Below are positions 1-11,750 of a stretch of DNA of 64,000 bases, one piece after another. The stretch is taken from positions 248,001 to 312,000 of the forward strand of contig JALJCO010012873.1 of NCBI GenBank assembly GCA_023101725.1, read 5' to 3'. A program made the position numbers and the translations under genes. Position 1 is the first letter of the stretch, and every line of letters starts with the position of its first letter. The notes under the pieces are model-generated. The model searched no databases, had not been told where the DNA came from, and was given only the letters and a program-made list of their open reading frames with translations. The stretch comes from Atherinomorus stipes (Eukaryota > Chordata > Actinopteri > Atheriniformes > Atherinidae).

Positions 1-2340
1 ATGTTCCTGTCATCATCACATCCTTTCTCAGAAGGAGAGTTTTTATGCATTAAATGTTATATTACACATGAACACAGAGTTACGGAGCACACGTCTGCAC
101 CTGAAAGCAGAAAAAGACGAGTATCACATCAGTATTCATCATCCAGAGGAGTCAAAACAACAGCGATTGTGTTCGACTGCAAGCAAATCAGACAGCTAGT
201 GTGGAGCTTCAACGATTCGCTGAAAGGTTCTGATAGATTTCTAGTAAGGGAAGTAGATTCTGTGGAGGGCTTTCTGCATTCCTGACTGTTCATGTGTCTC
301 TGAGCTCTGCCAACTTTCAGTGTGTTTAAGGGGAAGCTGCTCTGCAGGATGAGTCAACCCAACATTCCTTTGGTTTCACAAAATCATGAAATCAGAAGTG
401 TCTGCACCTTTTTAAATAAGTGTGAAGTTTATATTAAGGTCATTGCACCACATAAACGTATGTTTACTGCCAATTCTAAGAGTGTGTTTCCAGTTTGAGT
501 TGGAAGGGTGATGAACGTGCACACACTGCATAACAGACATTATTCTGTCTCCAAACTTACAAAGGAAACATCCATTTAGGTCAGAAAACTGGTCAGATCA
601 AATGAGAGGCTTGAAGAGGGGAGTTTTTTCCTTCCTGCTTACATTGAACAAAGGAATGTGAAGCACTTGGAGGATTTCTCAGCAGAGGTCAAGTGCTGCG
701 GGTGTCAGAGCGCAGAGGCCAGATATCCCAGAGGGGCGAATGCCTGCGGGTATTATGGCTTGCAAGGCAAAGATAAATGACTGAGCTCCACCAATAGGTG
801 TCAGGCTTCCTTCCACGCTGCATTAGAGCCCTCGGAGGTGATGAAGAGAGTGTGTGTGTCCGTGAGTTAAGAGCGTCTGGCTGCAGGCAGCATCCGGGCT
901 GGTCGGCTCTGCAACTGGCTGCAGCTCAGACAGAGACGCAGCTCTGCTGGGCGCGTTCCGAGCACCGCTCGCTCTCTGCAGACGTTTAACATGCACCATC
1001 GTTCTCATGCAGAAGCTGCTTCTCTCACCTGATAATCGTAGGAGTTCGCCAGTGGTGGAGGGGGGAAGGAACCAGGGGATGATGGGAAAGCAGCTGAGTC
1101 TTCGACAGGTGGTGGAGGGGGAGGGTAGTCTGCTGGGATGGACACACACACACACACACCAAGAAAAACAAAAACGGCTTATTAAATACTTCCTCTTTTT
1201 TCTACAGTCAAACTGTCACAATTCAGAAAGAACACACACTACAACTGCTGCATAAACACATGAGGAAAATGAAGTTTTTATTTCAAACAACCGGTCAGGT
1301 GCAGATAAACGACTCTAAAGAGTTTTAGAGTTACGAATCTGCGGCTGAAGAGGAAGACAGAGCTCCTGCAGACTTCATCGGTTTAATGTAAAGTTTGCGT
1401 GAGTGTGGCTCTGCAGATTCCTGCATGCTGATCAGTGTAACAGTCCAGTGGTTTACTGCAGCTGGATGCTCATGTTTCCTGTTCACAGCAGAAACAAATG
1501 CAGAATTTTACTTGAACAACGTGAATTACAAGATGGACATTTCTCATTTCTTTGTAGAAAAAGTAAAAACATCTGTAGAGACGTTGGGAAACTTTCTAAA
1601 ATGCAAAAAAAAAAAAAAGCCCAAACATTTGTTTGACTCTTAAACAGACACAAGTGCAAGCAAGTTTAGTCCCCATTCATGTTGCAGCCTATGCCTTCTG
1701 AGGAGGCTGAAACAGTTGGCATGAACAGTTAACATAGAGATGGACAGTATAAACCTTTTTTTTCATTATTTATTAAACCAGAAGGATGAGTCTTTATAGA
1801 GAAAGGCTGATGTGCAATGTGCATACTTTCAAGGAGGGTTCTTATTGTTCTGATCATTTTTAATGGACCTACTTAAGAACATTTTATAGTCTTGACTCAT
1901 TTTATTGCTGGGTTAATGTGCACATCCATGTTTTGTGTCTAGGTATTGCATTAATTGTGCAGTGAATGTCATTTTAGTTTGTCTTAAAGAAGGTGCCTCT
2001 AGTATGAAGCTGAGTGGAAGCTCCAGGCACGACAGTCATTGCAGCTCAGGCCTGAAACAGTAGCAAGCAGCTAAGGGCCATGTGTCTTAACTTTGACATT
2101 TTGTTAATTTGCACAAGTTCTTAACCTTTTTTCACATAATTTAAAGACATAAAGACAAGTACCAGGTTGAAGAGTTGAGTTTCCGCCTTTCTTAGTGCAA
2201 CCCAATTAAATTCCCTAACTAAAGAACTTTGATGTTCATTGGGAAAATGTAAACAAATGAATCTAAAACAAGGACACCAGTTTATGACAGGTAAGGGTGC
2301 CAGGACTGGGTATAGAAGAGCCCTCCACCAAAAGTTAGTT
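1..2340. other. Non-coding stretch, no gene recognised
   Basis: No reading frame here resembles a known protein and I see no transposon termini. The stretch is mixed-composition intronic sequence with a short CA microsatellite and an A run near 1605. The longest frames are under 115 codons and show no splice context or motif. I read it as lpp intron 3' of the coding exon at 23.5 kb. Confidence 0.6.
1141..1160. repeat. (CA)n microsatellite
   Basis: A short near-pure CA dinucleotide run of about nine to ten units. Confidence 0.85.
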
Positions 2341-2344
2341 TTAT

Positions 2345-2700
2345 TTGGTGTTTGAGGGCTGAGGCTCAACACTTAAAGGAACTAGGGGCAGGAATTGTGA
2401 AAGCAGATTTAAGTCCAGTTTTTTTTTTATCCTAATGGGTGATGAAGTGTTAAAAAGCAAAAAAAAAAAAAAAATTAGCCCACCCACGTCTCTCTCCATT
2501 GCCTTGAACAGGCTGTGTGCTGCATAATGCGCTGCAATTCGGTAGCTGGATTTACCACGCAGTCCAGAGGATGTGACGTCAAATGACGCTGCATCCGCAT
2601 CCACGACAGCTTTGATACAGGAAGACGGTTGCAGACAGTGCATTCAAACACTGTAAGGGATAGTTGTGGATTCTTCTGCCATCAGCAAATGACCCAGATC
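2345..2700 (-). repeat. Dispersed repeat, copy 1 of an inverted pair with 50235-50570
   Basis: Read on the minus strand, this block matches 50235-50570 on the plus strand. Shared landmarks are the segment beginning TCTTTCAGTTGATCT, the TCAAATGACGC/GTCATTTGACG region, the GCTGCAATTCGGTAGC/GCAGCGCATTTTGCAGC region and the tail AATTCCTGCC(C/T)CTAGT. The two translations align loosely (AASFDVTSSGLRGKS versus EASFDVTSTGQRGKF), but neither starts or stops sensibly. I take this as shared repeat ancestry, not a gene. Termini and family are not recognised. Confidence 0.7.
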
Positions 2701-3842
2701 AACTGAAAGACCACTAAAATTGGCACTATGAAGAAAAAGACTATCAGTGTAGAAAACAGTGTTACAGCATCAGTGGCTGCAGATACCCACAAAACCAGTC
2801 ACATCCGAGTCGGTTGCATTTGATTTAAAATTGTACTAGCGTTAACCAGTTAACGCTCAGCGTGGCGTCCTCAAACTGTGATGCTTTAGCATCAAGCACA
2901 GTATCCATTAATTCTTACTGAACATGTTATAGTCCAGTTCCTGAACACATCTACTTGTCCAGATGTCAACCACAAAGCCCCGCCCCCTGGACAACAGTTA
3001 GCCACTCATTTGAAAGCCTACGTGAGCTGCATTTACGTAGAAAACATTACTGTACTGCCTCTTTCATTCAACGATAATTCTAATCAACTTCTATTGGCCT
3101 TCACACAAACTGATGTGCTACATTGACCGAGGCAGAAAGGATGATCATTAAGTTCCACACCAGTGCAGGTGAGGGCGAGAGTGCTACGGCAGGGAGGTAG
3201 GCAGGGGTCATGGCTGCTGTACAGGCCAAAGCAAAGGCAAAGCTGCAAGGGCTTCATCACCACTTGCAGTAGCTTATTATCATCATCATCATCATTATTA
3301 TTATTATTTTCAGTTCTGTTAAAACCCTAGTTTTATCTGCTTCTGTGGTCACAAGCATATCAGATGCCTGAAAGACCAGATGAGTCCATGTTTCAGCTGC
3401 TGTTGGAGAAAAAAAACCTCCAGAAATCCCACATCTGGTTCTTTGTGCCACAAAAGCCAACCTCTGTAATAAAGTGAGTGTGCAACAATGCACATGGTGT
3501 GGCTGACCCGCATATCTGTGAAGCTATTATTGGCACAGAGATGTACACTGCATTTTGTGGGAGGAGGATACGGTCAAGGTTGTATCTTTTTTGGTAGATA
3601 AACTGTTATTTCTGCGGGACAATGGCAAAATTCATTCCTCAGAATGACTTTACAGACAGTTTGTGAAGATAAAGTATTGAAAATGTGTTGAGAAGCTAAA
3701 AACTTGGTGTCAGTGAACATGACAGATCTCTGAAAAGCTGCAGTACCTTTTCTCAGTTCCCAAATAATGAGTTAAAGGAAGGTTGATGTGAGGCAAGTTT
3801 AACCGATTTTCATTGTGGGTTTACTTCTATATCAAATCCATT
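2701..3842. other. Non-coding stretch with a TCA/TTA trinucleotide run
   Basis: No gene seen. A short trinucleotide microsatellite (TCA units followed by TTA units) lies at about 3274-3309. Confidence 0.6.
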
Positions 3843-3844
3843 TA

Positions 3845-4991
3845 GACTATATTGCCAAAAGTATTCGCTCAACTGCCTCACATATGACATCCCAAGTGAC
3901 ATCCCATTCATAATTCATAGGGATCAATCTGATGTTGGTCCACCCTTTGCAGCTAGAACAGCTTAAACTCTTCTGGGAACGCTGTCCACAAAGTTTAGGA
4001 GTGTGTTCATGGGAATTTCTGACCATTTTTCCAGAAGCGCATACTTGAGGTCACACACTGATGTTGGACGAGAAGGCCTGGCTCTCAGTCTTCTCTCTAA
4101 TTCGTACCAAAGATGCTCTATCAGGTTGAGGTCAGAACTCTGTGCAGGCCAGTCAAGTTCATCCACACCAGACTCTGCATCCATGTCTTTATGGACCTGT
4201 TTTGTGCACTGGTGCACAGTCATGTTGGAAGAGGAAGGGGCCAGCTCCAAACTGTTCCCACAAAGTTGGGAGCATGGAATCGTCCAAAATGTCTTGCTAT
4301 GTTGAAGCACTCAGAGTTCCTTTCAATGAAACTAAGGGGCCAAGCCCAGCTCCTGAAAAACAACCCCACACCATAATCCCCCTTCCACCAAACTTTGCAC
4401 TTGGCACAATGCAGTCAGACAAGTATCGTTGTCCTGGCAACCAGCAAACCCAAACTCCTCCATCAGATTGCCAGATGGAGAAGCGCAATTAGTCACTCCA
4501 GAGAACGCCTCCACTGCTCTACAGTCCAGTGGCAGCTGCTTTACACCACAGCACCCCACACTTTGCACTGCACTTGGTGATGTATGGATGGATGCAGCTG
4601 TTCGACCATGGAAACCCATTCCATGAACCTCTCTGTCACTGTTAGGTGATCTGATGGCCACATGAAGTTTGGAGGTCTGTAGCAGTTTATGTTGCTGCCC
4701 ACTTCGTGGCTGAGTTGCTGTCGTTCCCAAACACTTCAATTTTCTTATAATACAACTGACAGTTGACTGTGGAATATTTATGAGTGAGGAAATTTCACGA
4801 CTGGATTTGTTGCACAGGTGGCATCCTATCACAGTTCCACGCTGGAGAGCGACACATTCTTTCACAAATGTTTGTAAAAACAGTCTGCATGCCTAGGTGC
4901 TTCATCTTATACACCTGTGGCATTGGAAGTGATTGGAACACCCGTTTCTGATAATTTGGATAGGTTAGCAAATACTTTTGGCAATATAGTG
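3845..4991 (-). mobile_element. Tc1-like transposon, nearly complete but decayed
   Basis: The ends are inverted: the left starts CTATATTGCCAAAAGTATTC and the right ends with its complement, TACTTTTGGCAATATAG. TA dinucleotides flank both sides (3843-3844 and 4992-4993), the hallmark of Tc1/mariner insertion. The 1147-bp interior encodes a broken transposase on the minus strand. The terminus and internal sequence match a very common Tc1 family of teleosts. Relative to my memory of full-length copies, a segment of several tens of bases around 4690 is missing; that part is inference. Confidence 0.93.
3963..4865 (-). pseudogene. Tc1-like transposase pseudogene
   Basis: The N-terminal part (minus strand, from about 4865) shows the paired-like helix-turn-helix region of Tc1 transposases, including SSREISSLINIPQSTVSCI and a TQPRSGQQ basic linker. 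Downstream, in other frames, come the catalytic-core segments MVWGCFSGAG and a C-terminal SGVDELDWPAQS with the block (S/P)DLN(L/P)IEHLW that carries the last catalytic acidic residue. These pieces lie in different frames with stops between them, so the enzyme is dead. It would have bound the element ends and cut at TA sites. Confidence 0.88.
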
Positions 4992-5199
4992 TATGTCAGT
5001 GAGGTCAGCCAAGAGTCAGTCAAAGCAACGGAAATGAAGACCATCATGGTAAATAGAAGGATAATAAAAATCAGATTCATATTAATGATAATGCTAAATT
5101 AAACAAACATGTGACAGTGTACAAATATATGAGTTATTATGTCTTAAAAGTGCAATAATGTAATTCTAGGTTTGCATGTTGAAAACCAAACCAGAGGCA

Positions 5200-5592
5200 G
5201 ATAAACAGGTTCCTCTTTCTCTTAAAGGAGACTGCAGGGATGAAGATGCCGGCTGTGACACCCAGGCTGCTGCTGCATCAAACCAGAGGAAGAGGAAGAC
5301 GCGCCTAAGGAGCTTCTTCAAGTTCCCGACAGCAGGACTCCAGGAGCATGTACTGCCACCAGACCAGACCAGGCCATTGTTCTGGAGCTTCTGGCCCACC
5401 TCCAGGCCGGGAGGCTGGACATGGAGGGAGACCCACTGGAGTGCTGGAAGCTATACTCTACCTCACCACAAGTGCCTCATCAGACAGGATCTCAGCAGAG
5501 GTGGAAATGTTGTCACCTGCCTTTGTGCATCTGTGAGGCTAAAGCGTGTAAACATGTAAACAGGCTGGTGTTTCGGGATAAAAACCTTTAGG
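5200..5592 (+). pseudogene. hAT transposase C-terminal dimerisation-domain relic
   Basis: Translated in two adjoining frames, the region shows the order of landmarks typical of the hAT C-terminal domain: DMEGDPLECWKLY (the DPLxYW block), then ILYLTTSASSDRISAEVEM (the TSxxSERxFSxAG block), then KHVNRLVFRDKNL just before a stop at about 5589-5591. A frameshift separates the first two blocks. No N-terminal BED finger or catalytic core is visible upstream. The identification rests on motif order only. Confidence 0.6.
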
Positions 5593-6013
5593 AGGCTGCA
5601 GGAGCCACATTATATTGAGCTGGGGTGAGATTGAAGAAGACTTGGTCCTTTTATTTTTTATTTATTTCTCCTCTCAGAGTCTTACTGGATTTTTAAGGCA
5701 GATAACAAACATACAAACCTCATATTCAACACCCAGTAGTTTATATTCTTATATTCATTTTTATCCTGCATATTTTTCCACTGTTTATCCATTTTTTGTA
5801 ATTTATCCGTATTTGCAGTGTGTTTGTCGACACAAAGCTTAAATTTATTGTCTCCCTGGGGAAAAATGCGCCACAATTTCCCAAAATGTGTGAAATCCTG
5901 AAGACAACATTGTTTAACAGCAACTGTTAAGTTAAGTTAATGAGTGATTGTGTTTCTCAATTTCAATCAGAATAATGGTGATTATCATTTCTGCCATAAT
6001 CGCACAGCCCTGA
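5200..6013 (+). mobile_element. 3' part of a hAT element
   Basis: After the transposase relic comes AT-rich sequence that ends ATAATCGCACAGCCCTG at 6013. This has the form of a hAT terminal inverted repeat (CAGGGCTGTGCGATTAT read inward). A similar end occurs at 56163. The matching left terminus is not visible, so the 5' part is lost or unrecognisable. Confidence 0.5.
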
Positions 6014-7695
6014 ACGGAAAGTGTAATTATAATTGAATGTAAATGTACAACAACATCCTGAATTGATGAGTGCAGTGAAGCACACATTGTTTTAAAACCA
6101 AAATCTCCAAAAAATGAAAATTACATCAAGAGCTGGATTAATTGATTCATGTAAATTTATCTGGACTGTTATCTGCCGAGCTATAAAAACTCATTTGAAT
6201 GAGGTCATCCAGTTATTAGAGAGAGGAGGAGAGTGAAAGCCACGAGGAAGCCGAGCCTCGTTGTCCCACGTCTTTACACTGACACACATAATTGCAGCAA
6301 TTTGGTTAACTAAGAAGTACTAATCTGCAGTAAGCATGTGGGTTTTTTCCCTCCCTGAGATTGAAAATGTAAATGTCGCATTACAAACGGGCAGACTAGG
6401 TGTTCGCTCTGCCAGCGGAGGAGGAACAAGCCAAATGTGTGGTTGTGAAGTCCGCTCTAATCCAAGGATTGCGTCCCGCCACATGTTTCAGACAGGATAA
6501 GGAGTTACGTGCCAAATTAAATTCTGATTTGGCTCCTCTCGGTGCAGGACTTAGGCTGAATCATCTGACCGTGTACTTCTAAGTACCAAACCAGACATGA
6601 GCTTTGCAAATTAAAGGCTTTTTATGATACGTAATGGGAATTTGTTCCAATGTTAAGACTTTGATGAGTCCTGTTCAGATATTCCATTTGCTGTCCGCGG
6701 CTTTTATCTGTTTTCATTAGAATCTAATTGATGTCATCAGTGTAGTTTATCCAAAGGGCGGCTGACCAAATTAATTAAGAGTCAGCTGCCTCCCCAGAAC
6801 AGGCGGAGGGAGCGAAGACGGAGACGATGAAGCGCCGCGGCTCAGATCGGACGCGTCTGTCTTCAACAACGCTACATTGAGGAAACTGCAAGCGTTGCAT
6901 TAAACAGCCCCGCTGGGCGTTTCACGGCGTCCATGTGAAATGTTTCTATAATAACCTTGTGACCTCCGCTGAAACTGCAAAGTGTAACAGCTCCTCTAAA
7001 CCTCTGTGGAGAGAGCTGAAAATATGCTTGACAACAAGCAACCCCCCCTCCCGAGATCCTTTCTGCAGAATATAAGTCACTTGTAAGTTGTGGCTTACCG
7101 AGAATTGAAACATTAAGTTTCATGTACATTCCTCCCAAACATCAAAGATGTTTTGGATTTATCATTTCATGGAAACACAAGAGTTGTAAATGTTTCAGAG
7201 ACACATGTTTTATTGAAGAGATTTCAGGGTTTGTGCATGTGGAGCGGCTGGAGAGCACGACTCGGAGCTCGAACCGGGGTCATTAAGAATCCTTTTCTGA
7301 AAGGATCTTTCTGCTTATTTTGACCTTATTTTCCTGGCCTCCCTCATCGTGCCAGAAATGCGTTCAAACGCTCGTTGCTGGAGGTGTGTGTATTCCCTGC
7401 AGTCCTCTAAAGCAAAGCCATTTTCTCGCGAGTGATGGCACTCAACCTTGAAGCTGTTAGTGGTTGATTCAGGGTCAGCAGAGAAAGAGTCACTTTGAAG
7501 AAATCTTGCCGCTCAAATCAAGTAGCATGTAATGTCATTGCAGGTTTCCATGATTGGATGCAGTACGAAAGGGATTACTTCACTTTTAAATGATGTTGTG
7601 TGAAATGTTGCTTCAGCGATAAGAGCGCAAGACATGCAAAACCATTTGAGACAAATTAATTCTTGCTGGAATAAAAACTTCAAGTCTGTTGGATG
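6014..7695. other. Intronic non-coding sequence, low in repeats
   Basis: No coding region or transposon terminus seen. The block contains a candidate conserved element at 6640-6860. Confidence 0.5.
6640..6860. promoter_or_regulatory. Candidate conserved non-coding element
   Basis: This repeat-free block contains TCATTAGAATCTAATTG and TTAATTAAGAG, which hold homeodomain-type TAATT cores, with no coding signal. It looks like unique rather than transposon sequence. Regulatory function is inference from composition only. Confidence 0.25.
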
Positions 7696-7925
7696 TAAAC
7701 TCACCACCCGCATCATCAGCTCCACCTAGTCAGTGGTTTATTCACGCAAATATCTAAGCAGCCAATCACATGGCAGCTCCTAGTCATGACATGTTGAAGA
7801 CGACTTGCTGAAGTTAAAACTGAGCATCAGAATGATGAAGAAAGTGGATTTAAGTGACTTTGAACATGGCATGGAATATTTACTGGGATTTTCAAACACA
7901 ACCATCACTAGGGTTCCCAGAGAAT

Positions 7926-8890
7926 TGGGACTGGGCGATATACCAGTATGATGTTGTGAGAGATATGATATTTACATGTACCATTATATTGCAGTATTAG
8001 TTGTGCAAATGTTTTGGGGTTTGTTTGGTTTTTTTTGTAATGACCTGGCTGTCAGGTGTCACCTGATTATTTAAACGATCCTCTCCAATACTTCTGCAAA
8101 GAAATCACAAATGGCCCGCAAACTATCTCGAATTATTGCGATTTAAAGGTAGAGTCCGGAGTCCCCCCACGGTTTCTGTTTGCAAACAACAGTATTCAAA
8201 TTGAGCGCCCCTCCCTCTCAGGCTAATGGCCGCCTCATTCTTCAGCCTATTCAGCTTCAAGCCTCCTTCAGAGCTCAGAAGCGGGTAAAAGCCAAACTAA
8301 TATTAACCCTGGTTTTCCAGCGTGCACTAGCTAAAGCTCTTACCTTTTCTTCGGTGCATCCACCGTTTTTCTTTCTTTCTTTTTTTTTTCCTTCGAAAGC
8401 TCGAGTGACTGCCGTCTGCTCAAATCATGAGCTTATTCCCACACAGCGTCATGCCCTTAGTTCTGTCATTGGCTGGCGATATAAACAGAAATCTCCACCC
8501 AAAAACGTCCCAACCAGATGAAAACAAAGCTAAAGAGTGAATAACAGACAGGGGGAGAGGGAGTTGCGTTCAAACTCACCACAGCATGGATGTAGAGGCC
8601 CAAAGGCGTGGTTAGAGACGGATTTCACTTGCACAAGTCTAATGTTTATTTTTGGGGAGGGAAACATTGGACTCTACCGTTAAACATTTCTAACCACTGA
8701 TTTGCCAATTTCATCTTTGAAGTGGAGCTATACCTTTAAACTAAACATGTTTCAATACTAAAAAGCAGGTGTTTGATATGAAATGAAACATTCTGACAAA
8801 TTGGGTAAACATACCGGTATATACATCGTATATTGTCATCTAAAACAAATATATTGTGGTATGATATTTGGTCCGTATCACCCAGACCTA
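7926..8890. mobile_element. hAT-type element nested in Tc1 copy A
   Basis: It is flanked by a perfect 8-bp duplication CAGAGAAT (7918-7925 and 8891-8898). The uninterrupted relative at 27.6 kb reads CCAGAGAGAACGG there, giving the empty site. Terminal inverted repeats are TGGGACTGGGCGATATA and, read inward from the right, TAGGTCTGGGTGATACG. The 8-bp duplication and this terminus are typical of fish hAT miniature elements. No transposase is present. It carries the TTAA-flanked element 8147-8735. Confidence 0.88.
8147..8735. mobile_element. TTAA-flanked element nested inside the hAT
   Basis: TTAA occurs at both edges (8143-8146 and 8736-8739). The inverted ends are AGGTAGAGTCC and, read inward from the right, AGGTATAGCTCC. 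TTAA target choice is known for the piggyBac superfamily, but no piggyBac transposase is present, so the assignment is tentative. The interior, with a T-rich run near 8370, is otherwise unremarkable. Confidence 0.6.
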
Positions 8891-9189
8891 CAGAGAATGG
8901 TCTGAAGAAGAGACCAGACCAGTTGTCTGGACCAGAATGCAGCAGAAAACCACATTGAGTACCACTCCTGTCAGCTAAGAACAGGAAACTGAGGCTAAAG
9001 TTCTGGACAATAGAAGATGGAAAAATGTTGCTGGTCTGATGAGTCTCCATTTCAGCTCCACATTCAGATGCTAGGTTCCGAATTTGGTGGAAATATAAAA
9101 GCATGGATCCATCCTGCCTTGGATCAAGGCTTCAGGCTGCTGCTGGTGTAATAGTGTGGGGGAGATTTATTTTTGGGTCCCACTTTGGG

Positions 9190-10265
9190 TCTCTTTTCCA
9201 GTGGTGCCTACTTAGCCTACCCCGCTTGACTCTGCTTGGCTCTACCCGGACCAGGTGGTTTTCCATTAACATCTGAAAAACCTAGATGTGGGTGTGGTCC
9301 ATTATTTTTTCGGGTTTTTTTTTGGAGAGTGGGGGACGCCTTAAAGGTTGAATATGGAATATGGACAGAACAGCGACATCACGTGTGTCTAGGTTGTAGT
9401 TGCAACGGCAGAAAAACAACTCCAGCCGCTGGGATGCCAGGCTCACTGCCGATACGCAAGTGACCAACAGTCTGCAGCATGTCCAACAAGTAACGCAGAG
9501 GAGTTTATAACCGACAGCTAACGTTAGCCACATTAGCAAACAAGCTAGCTTACCGAACCAGCAGGAAAGTCGCCATTTCAGTGTTTTACTCCGTGGAAAA
9601 CGTTTATGTGGGTCCATTTAGTGAAGTCCTCACCTAAATTTACTCCAGGTTTTGCTCTTCTTAGGTCACTCCTCCTCAGAAACAGATAATATCTCCAGGG
9701 CTCTGAAGCAGCTGCTTCACTGGTCGTCTCTACGGTTTTCCCCTGTACAAGCCTGACTATGACCGAAATATTGTTTCCACACAGAGATCGTATTTGGCAA
9801 CCTGCAACGGCAGCGTGTATTGGCTTATAGACGTAAATAAAATGCCATTATCGAACCCGTAAAAAATTATTTTATAATTATTTTTAGGCTAAATATAATT
9901 TTTCTAGGAAATGTTATACTTTCATTCTGTACACCCCCAAACGACCTGTGGAGGTATTATTTTTGAAAAAATATCGCTTTTAATAAAAATGTTCCATATT
10001 CAACCTTTAAGTCTTTGGGTTGGGTGTTATTATCTACTATAGTGATATCACTGATGACTCATCTGGGAAAGCCACTCCCTCACCAATGAGTGACCTCCAG
10101 TCTGTAGATGTCACATTTTCAGTCCCACTCAGCCCTGCTTGGAACCTCAGCAGAGTAGGTACCATAAAAGTATCTACTCAGCCCGGGAATCTCTGAGTGG
10201 AAAACCCCATAAACCGAATAGAGGCGAGCCGAGTTGAGCTGAGTGGGTGCTTGTGGAAAAAGGTG
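9190..10265. mobile_element. DNA element with TTTTCCA...TACTTAGCC ends, nested in Tc1 copy A
   Basis: Left end CTTTTCCAGTGGTGCCTAC and right end, read inward, CTTTTTCCACAAGCACCCAC are imperfect inverted repeats. Comparison with copy B at 27.92 kb (CTTTGGGCCCCTTAGTACC) shows this block is an insertion. The family resembles 60416-61452, which shares the GCACCTACTTAGCCC subterminal motif. I cannot define a target duplication, so the superfamily is uncertain. It carries the TTAA element 9345-10006. Confidence 0.7.
9345..10006. mobile_element. TTAA-flanked element with perfect 15-bp inverted ends
   Basis: TTAA flanks both sides (9341-9344 and 10007-10010). The ends are AGGTTGAATATGGAA and its exact complement. 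The interior has no credible gene. A diverged copy of its left-central part (CTAGGTTGTAGTTGCAAC onward) recurs at 57370-57635. TTAA targeting suggests a piggyBac-like mechanism; no enzyme is encoded. Confidence 0.8.
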
Positions 10266-10620
10266 CAATAGTCCCAACATGGCGATTTAACCTCCACAGC
10301 CTACCTGAGTATTGCTGCTGACCATGTCCATCCCTTTATGACCACAGTGGAGCATCTTCAAATGCTACTTCCAGCAGGATAATGCACCATGTCACAAAGC
10401 TCACATCATCTCCAACTGCTTTCTGGAACATGATGATGAGTTCACTGAACTCCAACGACCTCCACAGTCACCAGATCTCAATCCAGCAGAGCAGCTTTGG
10501 GATGTGGTGGAACGGGAGATTCTCATCATGGATGCAGCAACTGTGTGATGGTATCATGTCAATATGGAGCAAAATCTCTGAGGAATGTCTCCAACACTTT
10601 GTTGAATCTATGACACCAGG
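10266..10620 (+). pseudogene. Tc1-like transposase C-terminal relic (copy A)
   Basis: In the transposase frame the sequence reads FQQDNAPCHKAHIIS, then QSPDLNPAEQLWDVVEREI. These are the second catalytic aspartate region and the last acidic catalytic block of Tc1 transposases. A stop follows soon after (in the CAACTGTGTGATGG region), and the N-terminal and central parts are deleted. It is not functional. Confidence 0.85.
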
Positions 10621-11060
10621 AATTAAAGCAGTTCTGGAAGTAAAAGGGGTCCAACCCGGTACTAGAAGGTGGACCCGATAAAGTGGTCGGTGAGTGTAAC
10701 TCCCTTTAAAAAACACTAAAAGGCAAGATTTCATATTAAAAGCTGATGCAGCAAACTTGAGGAGATGACACAGTTTATTTGTGTGCATCCTTCTGTCTGC
10801 TCGGTCAGAAAGGAACGTTTCAGTCCTGCAGCATCAGAGGAAGAAGCATCGCATTCATCATTTTAACGTTCCGTGCAAACATTCACGACCAGCAGATCAA
10901 AGCAAATCATCCCACAAACATTTATTCTCTCTCATTTTTCAGCCTTCAACATAAACACTGTGTTTTTTTCCACTTTGTCCTTGCATGATCACAAACTTGA
11001 ACTAAACGTTCATTATAACACCATCAGGTTTTTTTTCCAACTCTTCTTCTTTTCAGATGA

Positions 11061-11061
<1 letters not shown>

Positions 11062-11102
<41 letters not shown>
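11062..11102. repeat. (CA)n microsatellite
   Basis: About twenty CA units, nearly pure. Confidence 0.95.
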
Positions 11103-11108
<6 letters not shown>

Positions 11109-11559
11109 TGCTGAGCTATGAGCTATAAAAAAACACCTGCATCAGACTGTTCGGAGTTATTTTAGAGCTATTTTGGGTTTAAATATTGCAAAATGGGGGG
11201 AAATAATCAGAGAAAACAGAAATTGGTCTAACTGGACGTGATCTGTGTTTTCTCCGTGTTTTACCACTTCTCCTTTCAAAAGAGGAAACTTCAGAGCCGT
11301 CTTCATTCTCATCAACATCGGAAATTCTCCTCACCTGCAGCTTAAAAGACACGACGAGGTGCAGAGCGAACTGAACTAGCCGTTTACTCCAGCTCGGTAC
11401 GTGGAGCACTCGGCCAGTATTCTTATTTGTCCTGAATCCTGTGAACTCTCCGTGCGGCTGCGGAGCGGAGAAGGGCTCCTGTGCTGTGAATGAAGCCGAC
11501 TCCATTTGTGACGACGGGGAGATGAAAGCTCCAAGTGAGCGCTAATGAGAGAAGCAGCA

Positions 11560-11750
11560 GGAACACCTACTTAATACGACAGCTTCCCCGCTTTTTATTG
11601 AGCAATTACTTTTAAGTAGCTGCTTTCTGAACAAGGAATCCTAATCGGTGATTAAAGCTATTTGAGAGACCAGAAGAGACGTAATTGGTTATCGGGAACA
11701 TAAGCATTGATAAGGAGATGATAAAAGGCTGGAGATGGATCCGGCTGTGA
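11560..11750. promoter_or_regulatory. Candidate conserved non-coding element
   Basis: Unique-looking AT-rich block with GAGCAATTAC, CGTAATTGGTTATCG and repeated GATAA-type cores (TTGATAAGGAGATGATAA). The pattern resembles vertebrate enhancer sequence. No comparison was possible, so this is a suggestion only. Confidence 0.25.

Larger units (their letters stand above)
7696..10698 (+). mobile_element. Tc1-like transposon copy A, internally deleted and split by two nested insertions
   Basis: The right end (10667-10698) reads inward as TACACTCACCGACCACTTT. The left end near 7696 is a degenerate version (TAAACTCACCACCC). Between them are recognisable Tc1 pieces: ACTGAGCATCAGAATGATGA near 7819, the TCTCCATTTCAGCTC region near 9041, and the catalytic-core coding part after 10266. 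Two foreign blocks interrupt it, 7926-8890 and about 9190-10265; removing both leaves about 1.0 kb. The same internal deletion junction as copy B (27403-28256) is present, so both probably descend from one shortened, non-autonomous Tc1 subfamily. Confidence 0.88.

Noticed and set aside
1..285. 94-codon frame at the start of the window
   Set aside because: No domain, no splice context and no repeat match; likely chance.
8890..9180. Independent gene between the two insertions in Tc1 copy A
   Set aside because: It is the middle part of the Tc1 element, aligning with 27.6-27.9 kb.
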